Made by a program: the position numbers and the translations under genes. Positions 33,423-40,284 of a stretch of DNA of 64,000 bases are shown piece by piece; the first letter of the stretch is position 1, and each line of letters opens with the position of its first letter. This stretch comes from Geobacteraceae bacterium (lineage in GTDB: Bacteria > Desulfobacterota > Desulfuromonadia > Geobacterales > Pseudopelobacteraceae): assembly GCA_016720395.1 (NCBI GenBank), contig JADKKR010000001.1, forward strand, positions 186,001 through 250,000, in the 5' to 3' direction. The notes under the pieces are model-generated. The model had not been told where the DNA came from. It saw only the letters and a program-made list of their open reading frames with translations, and ran no database searches.

Positions 33423-34025
33423 ATGAACGGCAGTCACGAAATATCCAAACGATTGCTGACAGGGGCTGCCATTACAGATGTACTGGACGATCTGGCGACG
33501 CTCCGACTCGACATCTTTCCAGAGTATCCTTACCTGTATAAAGGGAGGAGGAAAGATGAACTCTCATATCTCGGCACTTATTCTGAGGCACCTGACGCCT
33601 GTATCATTCTCGCATATGATGGGTTGACAGTTATCGGAGCGGCTACCGGTATGCCGCTTATCCATGAAGACGCTCAGATGCTTGACGCCTTTGCCGGGAC
33701 AGCAATTCCGATTAACGAGGTATATTACGTCGGGGAACTGCTCTTTCGCCCGGCCTACCGCAATTATGGACTCGGCCAGAAGCTGCTTGACCAACTGGAA
33801 AGTCACACCCGTTCTCTCGGCCACTACCGCAGACTCACCTGCGCTACAGTTGAGCGCCCCGATAATCACACCTTGCGGCCGCGTGACTACATTCCCATAA
33901 CAAGTTTCCTTGCCCGAACTGGTTTTGTCCGGCTCTCAGGGGTAACAACCAGCTTCATGTGGTTAGAGACTGATGGTGTCAAGCGGGATCACCCCATGCA
34001 ATTCTGGATCAAGGAGTTGATTTGA
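33423..34025 (+). CDS. GNAT-family acetyltransferase
   Basis: This 200-residue protein has a GNAT core: strand DACIILAYDGLTVIGAATGMP, then YYVGELLFRPAYRNYGLGQKLLDQLE, whose RNYGLG resembles the acetyl-CoA pyrophosphate loop (R/QxxGxG/A). The substrate is unknown. GGAGG precedes the ATG at 33423; a GTG at 33402 lies before that site and is unlikely. It is the first intact gene after tRNA-Asn. Confidence 0.75.
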   Translation: MNGSHEISKRLLTGAAITDVLDDLATLRLDIFPEYPYLYKGRRKDELSYLGTYSEAPDACIILAYDGLTVIGAATGMPLIHEDAQMLDAFAGTAIPINEVYYVGELLFRPAYRNYGLGQKLLDQLESHTRSLGHYRRLTCATVERPDNHTLRPRDYIPITSFLARTGFVRLSGVTTSFMWLETDGVKRDHPMQFWIKELI

Positions 34026-34100
34026 TCGATATCCCGACCGATCTTGACACAAGCAGCTGGTCGAAAAGCATCAACAACCGTCACTAAAGGAGAAATACAG

Positions 34101-34760
34101 ATGAACGTCATCGGAATCAACGGCAGTCCACGGAAACAATGGAATACGGCGACACTTGTTAACAAGGCACTGGAAGGAGCCGCAGCACAAGGGGCTGCGA
34201 CGGAACTGTTTCATCTGTACGACCTGGACTTTAAGGGGTGTAAAAGCTGCTTCGCCTGCAAACTTCGTGGAGGTAACAGTTACGGGAAATGTGTTCTTGA
34301 CGACGATCTGGCACCGGTACTGGAAAAGATAGCTGCTGCCGACGCACTTGTCATCGGTTCGCCGATATACTTCGGTACCGTCACCGGTGAAACGCGCAGC
34401 TTTCTCGAGCGCCTGCTCTTTCCGTACCTCACGTACACTGTACCGTACGGAACGTTGATTCCTAAAAAGATCAAGACCGGTTTCATCTACACCATGAATG
34501 TCCCGGAAGAACGGAGCAAGGAGTTTGGATACGAACAGATCTTCACTACCAATGAGCGTTATATGCAACTGCTCCTTGGCTCTGCCGAGTCGCTGTGTGC
34601 GTTTGACACCTGTCAGGTGGACGATTATTCAAAAGTAGTGATTGAAAGCTTCGACCCGGTGCACAAAGCGAAACGCCGTACTGAGGTATTACCGCTGGAA
34701 TGTCAACGTGCCTTTGAGTTGGGGCAGCGGCTGGCTGGAGCGGAAGTGATCGCAGCTTAG
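34101..34760 (+). CDS. NADPH-dependent FMN reductase-family flavoprotein
   Basis: This 219-residue protein has a flavodoxin-like fold with GINGSPRKQWNT as FMN loop, CKSCFACK as the cysteine motif near residue 49 and GSPIYFGTVTGETRSFLERL. It is of the same broad family as the gene at 1813 but clearly diverged. A strong AAAGGAG site lies before the ATG at 34101. It probably reduces a quinone-like or organic compound; the substrate is unknown. Confidence 0.78.
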   Translation: MNVIGINGSPRKQWNTATLVNKALEGAAAQGAATELFHLYDLDFKGCKSCFACKLRGGNSYGKCVLDDDLAPVLEKIAAADALVIGSPIYFGTVTGETRSFLERLLFPYLTYTVPYGTLIPKKIKTGFIYTMNVPEERSKEFGYEQIFTTNERYMQLLLGSAESLCAFDTCQVDDYSKVVIESFDPVHKAKRRTEVLPLECQRAFELGQRLAGAEVIAA

Positions 34761-34794
34761 TTGCGAAGCGAAGATGCCTGTATCTACAGGTATG

Positions 34795-35036
34795 ACATCA
34801 GGTCTGGTATACGGTACTTGAAGCAAAAACTCCATTGGCATGGATCGCACGTTCAACCCCGGGTCCGTATCAACCTGCAGATCAAGGATCTGGCTAACGT
34901 GCTTGACACCTCCCATGAACTTGGCGTACCACTGCCACTCACTGCTGCAGATATGGCTGACGGTCTCGGCGACGCCAATCATTACCGTTTGGTACAGTAG
35001 TATGAGAAAATGGCCCTCGTTGAAGTAAAACGGTAA
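34795..35036 (+). pseudogene. garR: Tartronate semialdehyde reductase remnant (C-terminal part)
   Basis: The end of a 2-hydroxy-3-oxopropionate reductase can be pieced together across frames. VLEAKTPLA is in one frame, MDRTFNPG in another, then RVRINLQIKDLANVLDTSHE and LGVPLPLTAADMADGLGDAN. An in-frame TAG interrupts the final YEKMALVEVKR. A few codons are also lost between LPLTAA and MADGLG. The NAD-binding half is absent. It directly precedes a glycerate kinase, the enzyme of the next step, so the two once formed a glycerate pathway module. Confidence 0.75.
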
Positions 35037-35052
35037 CCAGAAGGTTGTTCCC

Positions 35053-36205
35053 ATGCGGATAGTCATTGCTCCCGATTCATACAAAGAAAGCCTGACCGCC
35101 CTTGAGGTGGCAACAGAAATTGAAGCCGGTTTTCGTGAGATATTCCCGGATGCGGAATACCTCACATTACCCATGGCGGACGGCGGCGAAGGCACTGTCG
35201 CCGCCATGGTTGCTGCCACCGACGGGAGACTCGTAGAAGTAGAAGCCACCGACCCTCTCGGCAATCCGGTCAAAGCCTGTTACGGATTGACCGGCGATGG
35301 CAAAACCGCAATAATTGAAATGGCGGCTGCAAGTGGCTTGACCCTCGTGCCTGCCGCTCTTCGCAACCCATTGATTACCACGACCTTCGGCACGGGAGAA
35401 TTAATAAAAGCTGCTTTGGATATGGGCGCCAGGCACCTGATCATCGGCATCGGCGGCAGTGCAACCAACGATGGCGGAGCCGGCATGCTCCAGGCGCTGG
35501 GAGTAAGGCTACTTGATCAGAACGGGAGTGAAATTGCATTCGGTGGCGGTGCACTGTTAAACCTGGATCGCATTGATATAAGTTGTATGGACACTCGGTT
35601 GGGATCATGCAGTATTGAAGCGGCCTGTGATGTCAACAATCCCTGACCGGGCCTGGGGAGCCAGCGCAGTTTTTGGACCCCAGAAAGGGGCTACTCCAGA
35701 GATGGTTGCCCTGTTGGATGACAATCTCTCACATTTTTCGGGGTTGATCATCAGAGATCTGGGGCTGCACGTAGATTCGGCCTCTGGTGCGGGTGCTGCG
35801 GGTGGTATGGGGGCAGCCCTGCTGGCTTTTCTGGGTGCCCGTTTGCGGCCGGGCATCGAAATCGTTATGGAAGCAGTCGGACTGGAGACCTATGTGAAAG
35901 AGGCCGATCTCGTTATAACCGGCGAGGGGCGCATAGACAGCCAGACTCTTAACGGCAAGACACCAATCGGAGTGGCTCAAATAGCCAAACGCTATGGAAA
36001 GCCGGTAATTGGAATCGCCGGCTGTCTGGCAAGTGATGCAGCCGTGGTTCACGGGCACGGCATTGATGCAGTATTCAGTGCACTCAGCCAAGTCAGCACC
36101 GTGGACGAAGCCTTAAGGAACGCCGCAGTAAATGTCAGGATGGCTTCACGCAATATTGCAGCGACTCTGAAGCTTGCACGAGAGATGAAAACGGGGACCT
36201 TTTGA
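35053..36205 (+). pseudogene. Glycerate kinase, broken by two one-base losses
   Basis: The first 197 codons (IVIAPDSYKESLTA, MADGGEGTV, IGIGGSATNDGGAGM) and the remainder (WGASAVFGPQKGATPEM, GLHVDSASGAGAAGGMGAAL, ITGEGRIDSQTLNGKTPIGV) are both typical of class II glycerate kinases of about 380 residues. Between 35641 and 35661 the frame is lost where the family has NPLTGPxGAS. Adding back one base at CCC-TGA and one in the GGGG run gives exactly 385 codons. With the garR remnant next door, loss of function is more likely than sequencing error. Confidence 0.82.
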
Positions 36206-36217
36206 TTTCCATATGAA

Positions 36218-36321
36218 TCGCGCCTGGTTCTCTAGACACTCCTTGTTACCAGAGTGTACCGCCTCAATTGATCGATAAAACCGCAGGGCGGATATTCAAA
36301 AAAAGTTCAAACTTGGTGCGA
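36218..36321. repeat. 104-bp element with 7-bp inverted ends, copy A
   Basis: The element begins TCGCGCC and ends GGTGCGA, near-perfect inverted ends. It shares the 17-base block CCTGGTTCTCTAGACAC and an end of TTCAAA-AAAGTTCAAA-TTGGTGCGA with a second element of the same length at 39960. The middle is diverged. It is non-coding and about 20 bases upstream of a terminator. Confidence 0.7.
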
Positions 36322-36341
36322 TAGGGGTAGCCAAACTAGAC

Positions 36342-36378
36342 AATGGCCGTTTTTCTCACGAGAAACGGCCATTTTTTG
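36342..36378 (+). terminator. Rho-independent terminator
   Basis: AATGGCCGTTT and AAACGGCCATT pair around a short A/T-extended loop and are followed by TTTTT. The nearest upstream gene is the broken glycerate kinase, 140 bases away, but the terminator could also end a transcript that starts in the 104-bp element. Confidence 0.85.
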
Positions 36379-36669
36379 TGCGTACTCTACGTTTATTTTA
36401 GCTATAAAATCAGAAGGTTGACGATATTCAGTCATCAGGATTCCATCCTTCCAAAAAGAGTTCGAGTGCACGAGTTTTTGGAACGACCTCCTACACCAGA
36501 CGGCGGCACTCGGTCTTTGCTCCGTTCCGCCGGTGCGCCCCCACGACGTTAAACGTCATGCTGAAATGTTCGACTGGGTTCTGGTTTTTCTTGTTCAATA
36601 TATTTTTTTTGAAGAGTAAAATTTATCTATGAGAAGCGTATTTTCCTTTTGGTTAAAAGGAGACCGATC

Positions 36670-37044
36670 ATGGAAAAATCAAATATAGGTTGCTGGTTTG
36701 AAATATATGTTCAGGATATTGAGCGGGCCAAGTGTTTTTATGAGTCTGTATTCCAGCTGAAACTGGAACGTCTGAACAACCCGGAAGTTGAGTTGTGGGC
36801 ATTTCCGATGGAGATGGGTAAATGGGGTGCAGGTGGGGCACTGGTCAAGATGGAAGGTGCCGACTCCGGCGGCAATAGCACCATCATTTACTTCAGCTGC
36901 GAAGATTGCGCTGTCGAGCAGGCACGCGTTCCGGTCGCAGGCGGGCAGATCCTCCGTAAAAAATGGTCCATCGGAGAATATGGTTTTGTCGCTCTGGTTG
37001 TTGACAGCGAAGGGAATACCATTGGGCTGCATTCACTGAAGTAA
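36670..37044 (+). CDS. VOC-superfamily (glyoxalase/bleomycin resistance-like) protein
   Basis: This 124-residue protein has the paired beta-alpha-beta-beta-beta modules of the VOC fold, with FEIYVQDIERAKCFYESVFQ in the first and FVALVVDSEGNTIGLHS closing the second. Members are metal-dependent lyases or dioxygenases, or drug-binding proteins. The role here is unknown. AAAAGGAG lies before the ATG at 36670. It is the first of three small enzyme genes in a row. Confidence 0.8.
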   Translation: MEKSNIGCWFEIYVQDIERAKCFYESVFQLKLERLNNPEVELWAFPMEMGKWGAGGALVKMEGADSGGNSTIIYFSCEDCAVEQARVPVAGGQILRKKWSIGEYGFVALVVDSEGNTIGLHSLK

Positions 37045-37081
37045 TTAATATCATTAGTAATCTGCTGCCAAACAAACCAAT

Positions 37082-37144
37082 GGGGTCTAAATTCAATGTT
37101 TGAATTTTAATTCGGACCCCCAAAATAGGACCCCGTTTGGTCCT
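37082..37144. repeat. Tandem hairpins between small genes
   Basis: GGGGTC (37082) pairs with GACCCC (37115-37120) around an inner AAATTCA/TGAATTT palindrome. It is followed by AGGACC-N5-GGTCCT (37128-37144). The sequence GGACCCC recurs in both. No T tract follows, so this is a structural repeat rather than a clear terminator. Confidence 0.45.
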
Positions 37145-37175
37145 CTGACTTAACCGGAGTTTACGGGAGTTGTTT

Positions 37176-37574
37176 ATGAACAGAGATGAATTGGCAATTC
37201 GAGCACTCCTGGATGAGTGGACTCGGACTACGCGTGAAGGCAGGCAGGACGAGGTTCTCACAAATCACGACGATAACGTTCTAATTTACGACGTGTTACC
37301 ACCAATGAAGTATGAGTCAGCCTCTGCATATAGGGAGAGTTGGGATGAGTGGCAACCGGACACACAAGGCGAAATGCGCTTTGAGCTTGAAAACTTGTCA
37401 ATAACTGCGGGAGTCGACGTGGCCTTTGCTCACGGTATCCTCCAATGTGGCGGCACTTTACCTGATGGCAATTCATTTCGAGATACGGTACGTGCTACGT
37501 TCTGTCTTCGCAAAATAAGAGCTCAGTGGAAGATTTTTCATCAGCACATATCAAAGCCTTATGATATTCAGTGA
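37176..37574 (+). CDS. SnoaL-like / DUF4440 nuclear-transport-factor-2-fold protein
   Basis: This 132-residue protein shows the NTF2-like layout: an N-terminal helix pair (DELAIRALLDEWTRTTREGR), the NHDDNVLIYDVLPP strand typical of the SgcJ/SnoaL group, and a final WKIFHQHISKPYDIQ strand with the His of DUF4440 proteins. These proteins are isomerases, hydrolases or ligand binders; the function here is not known. GGGAG precedes the start at 37176. It overlaps the next frame at 37571 but not the preferred start of that gene. Confidence 0.75.
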   Translation: MNRDELAIRALLDEWTRTTREGRQDEVLTNHDDNVLIYDVLPPMKYESASAYRESWDEWQPDTQGEMRFELENLSITAGVDVAFAHGILQCGGTLPDGNSFRDTVRATFCLRKIRAQWKIFHQHISKPYDIQ

Positions 37575-37612
37575 TGCAGTGCTGTTGGCGACAGGAAAGG
37601 CAGGATCACACG

Positions 37613-38164
37613 ATGCGAAAACTGATCATGTGGAATCTCATCACCATAGATGGTTACTTCGAGGGGACCAAACACTGGGATTTGCCCTGGCACGAACAGG
37701 TTTGGGGCGAAGAACTTGAACGATTCTCCCTCGAACAGTTGGAGTCGGCCGATGTGCTTTTGTTCGGGCGCGTGACATATGAGGGCATGGCCGCATATTG
37801 GCAAACGTCCGGGGGTAAAATTGCGGATTACATGAACAGTCTTCCGAAGGTGGTCTTTTCACGCACTCTTCAGACGGCCGCCTGGAACAGTACCAGACTG
37901 GTAAAAGAAAACGTTGCGGAGAAAGTAGCCAGACTGAAGCAACAGGGCACTGGGAACATATTCGTCTTCGGGAGCGCTAATCTCTCGAAGACTCTTATGA
38001 ATGAAGGACTCTTTGATGAATATCGACTTGGTATTGCACCGGTCATTAATGGCGACGGCAGGCTATTGTTCAGTGGCGGATTGAAATCACAAAGGCTTGA
38101 GTTGCTCGAAACATGCCCGCTTTCTAACGGCTGCGTGATCCTTCGCTATCAGAAAATGGGGTAA
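37613..38164 (+). CDS. Dihydrofolate reductase-like (RibD C-terminal domain) protein
   Basis: This 183-residue protein resembles the DHFR/RibD-C fold family: WNLITIDGYFEG at the start, LLFGRVTYEGMAAYW, KVVFSRTLQTAAWNS, a nucleotide-binding segment NIFVFGSANLSKTLMNEGL and DEYRLGIAPVINGDGRLLF. It probably binds NADPH and reduces an unknown small molecule. AGGA lies seven bases before the ATG at 37613. It is the last of three compact accessory enzymes. Confidence 0.78.
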   Translation: MRKLIMWNLITIDGYFEGTKHWDLPWHEQVWGEELERFSLEQLESADVLLFGRVTYEGMAAYWQTSGGKIADYMNSLPKVVFSRTLQTAAWNSTRLVKENVAEKVARLKQQGTGNIFVFGSANLSKTLMNEGLFDEYRLGIAPVINGDGRLLFSGGLKSQRLELLETCPLSNGCVILRYQKMG

Positions 38165-38318
38165 ATACCTCATCCAAAACTGGTTCGTCTAACAACGTCA
38201 TCAACACAGACAGGCAAAAGCGCAGCTTCTCTCAGCATTTGACTGCCGGTTACCCCAACCTGCTTTACCAGTAAATCTTACAGAGTTCTCCCACATCAGA
38301 GGTTCTTCCCAAGACCCC

Positions 38319-38427
38319 ATCGGCAGTAAAATCGGCAAATATAATCGGGTAAAGGTAAGTTTTATTGCAATTTATTCAACACTGTTGTGCTGTTACGCAC
38401 TTTAGTAATCGGCAGATAAATCGGCAA
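38319..38427. repeat. Pair of 20-bp direct repeats upstream of fic
   Basis: ATCGGCAGTAAAATCGGCAA (38319-38338) recurs as ATCGGCAGATAAATCGGCAA (38408-38427), 18 of 20 identical. Each is itself a double ATCGGCA. The second ends 13 bases before the fic ATG and overlaps its leader, a position suited to a repressor. The 276-base gap that holds these repeats has no gene. Confidence 0.55.
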
Positions 38428-38440
38428 TAAGGAACACGAC

Positions 38441-39665
38441 ATGACCGACTCAATCAGTCAGATGACCCCACTGCTTCCGGAACAGGCCGATAATCTTCAG
38501 GATCTGGCCCTGGAGGTAGTTCAGCGCTCGGCAGCGCTCGGCACCAGGCAGCACCAGGCAGCACCCGGTTACCCTGCAAACCCTGCGCGAATTGCTGCGC
38601 ATCATCAACAGCTACTACTCCAATCTCATCGAAGGGCACAACACTCACCCCCACGATATCGTCCGGGCCATGCAGCAGCAGTACGACGCCGAACCGGCCA
38701 GACGCAACCTGCAACTTGAAAGCGTAGCCCATATTTCCGTGCAACGATTGATGGAAGAGCGGTTACATGAAGAGCCAACCGTCAACATTGCCGGACAGGA
38801 GTTTCTCTGTTCGCTGCATCGGGAGTTTTTCAAGCTGCTGCCTGAAGAATTCCAGGTCATGACGATTCCGGATACCGGCCGGGAAATCCGGGTGATGCCG
38901 GGTGAGTTGCGCACACAACCGGTCAAGGTCGGACAGCATCTACCGCCAGGGAATAACAGCCTGGAGGCATTCATGGTACGGTTCGACGAATCGTACACTC
39001 CCGAAAAGCATCACGGCGCTGTCAAGCTGGTGGCGGCGGCAGCAGCCCATCACCGGCTGATGTGGATACATCCGTTCCTGGACGGCAACGGCAGGGTAGC
39101 CCGCCTGTTTACCGAGGCCTACCTGCACCGGATTCCTGTCCATGGATTCGGTCTCTGGTCGGTCAGTCGCGGCCTTGCCCGGAGGAATACCGATTATAAG
39201 GCGGCACTGACCCGGGCCGATGCGCCGCGCCGCAACGAGCTGGACGGCAGGGGCAACCTGTCCAACGAGGGCCTGGTAAAATTCTGTCGGTTCTTCCTGG
39301 AAGTCTGCCTCGATCAGGTGGAGTACATGAACACCCTGTTGCAACTGGACGGGCTGGTGGAGCGGATCAGAAACTATGTGCATTTGCGCGGCACCGCCAT
39401 GATCCCCAATCCGCCCGGCATGGAAAGTCTCCGCCCGGAAGCCGGCAGAATGCTGCAAGAGGTACTGCTACGGGGCGAAGCGCCACGGGGATCGGTCATC
39501 GAGGAATCCGGCCTGAAAGAGCGGACCGGCAGAAACTTGCTGGCCCAGCTGGGGGCGAGGGGTTGCTTGTTTCCGACACCCCCCAAGGGGGAAGTGCGGA
39601 TCGGCTTTCCGATTCATGCTGCCGGCTGGTTTTTCCCGGAGCTGTACCCGGTGTTGTCGCGGTAG
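38441..39665 (+). pseudogene. Fic-domain protein, frameshifted by a 10-bp duplication
   Basis: The start MTDSISQMTPLLPEQADNLQ, then QDLALEVVQRSAALG, and the long downstream frame (RIINSYYSNLIEGHNTHPHD, the core HPFLDGNGRVARLF near residue 204, and a C-terminal winged-helix-like part) belong to one protein. They are out of frame because GCACCAGGCA is present twice at 38541-38560. Removing one copy gives exactly 405 codons and restores TRQHPVTLQTLRELL. The active-site motif HPFxDGNGR and the N-terminal inhibitory-type SxxIEG (SNLIEGH) are intact. Fic proteins attach AMP to target proteins. Slippage between the two 10-mers could switch the gene back on. Confidence 0.8.
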
Positions 39666-39731
39666 ACCAAGCGAATCGTTCTCACGCGACGGCGCACCAA
39701 AAGTAGGCGCCTCCCGCAATGATGAAAACTA

Positions 39732-39923
39732 TTAAGACGACAGACTCCGTGACAATAGTTCGTAGTCGGCGAGCTTCCTCTCTAATAACCCGATCTCATC
39801 GCAGGTGTAGACTGACTCTCCCCGTTCGATCTCATTTTGCAGGTCGCTTATGATCTCTTGGATTGTAGGCTGCCGGTTGGGTGATTCCTCAAGACCAAGC
39901 AGGCGTAGATTCTTTGCTTTCAT
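39732..39923 (-). CDS. Small acidic protein, unknown
   Basis: This is a 63-residue protein beginning MKAKNLRLLGLEES, mostly helical and acidic, with charged Leu-rich stretches (EIISDLQNEIERGE, EIGLLERKLADYELL). AAAGGAAG lies before the ATG. It is not recognised. Its size and position beside a broken Fic gene would suit an antitoxin-like or regulatory protein, but this is a guess. Confidence 0.5.
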   Translation of the reverse strand: MKAKNLRLLGLEESPNRQPTIQEIISDLQNEIERGESVYTCDEIGLLERKLADYELLSRSLSS

Positions 39924-40284
39924 GAAACTTCCTTTCTGTTACGAATACTAATAACATAATCGCACCTGGTTCTCTAGACACTCTTTGCTTTCGGGGAATG
40001 CCACCTCAGGTGCACAATCGAACCGTACGGAGAATCTTCAAATAAAGTCCAAAGTTGGTGCGACAACGGGAGCCAAAGGGAATGGTGTCAGCAGCCTGAT
40101 CTTTTCATACAAATAAATTGCCTGGCAGGACTTGTGTTCTGGTTCGCCGGTGATATGGTTACACACTATGCGGGTGAAATGCGTGATCATGTCTCTAACA
40201 CCCGGATTGGTTTCATACCGGTGAGCATGAAGGCAGTGGCCCTGAATATCGTGACGAGTGGTTGACTGGCTGAGAGAGCCCCTC
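39924..40284. other. Intergenic region with second 104-bp element
   Basis: About 360 bases contain the copy B element (39960-40063) and then a stretch leading to the histidine kinase gene. Short frames here lack ribosome sites. No clear promoter was recognised. Confidence 0.4.
39960..40063. repeat. 104-bp element with 7-bp inverted ends, copy B
   Basis: The element begins TCGCACC and ends GGTGCGA, a perfect 7-bp inverted pair. Length and both ends match copy A at 36218, while the central 60 bases differ at many positions. The two copies bracket the stretch with the VOC, SnoaL-like, DHFR-like and Fic genes. Confidence 0.7.

Larger units (their letters stand above)
36206..36669. other. Intergenic region with repeat element and terminator
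   Basis: These 464 bases hold the first 104-bp element and a strong terminator, described separately. From about 36460 a GC-rich stretch without a recognisable gene follows, then an AT-rich stretch before the VOC gene that would suit a promoter. Confidence 0.4.

Noticed and set aside
36460..38215. Integron cassette array (small unrelated genes, GTTAAAC at 36548, TCTAACAA at 38188)
   Set aside because: The short genes resemble typical cassettes, but no pair of matching attC ends of the right spacing and no integrase is visible.
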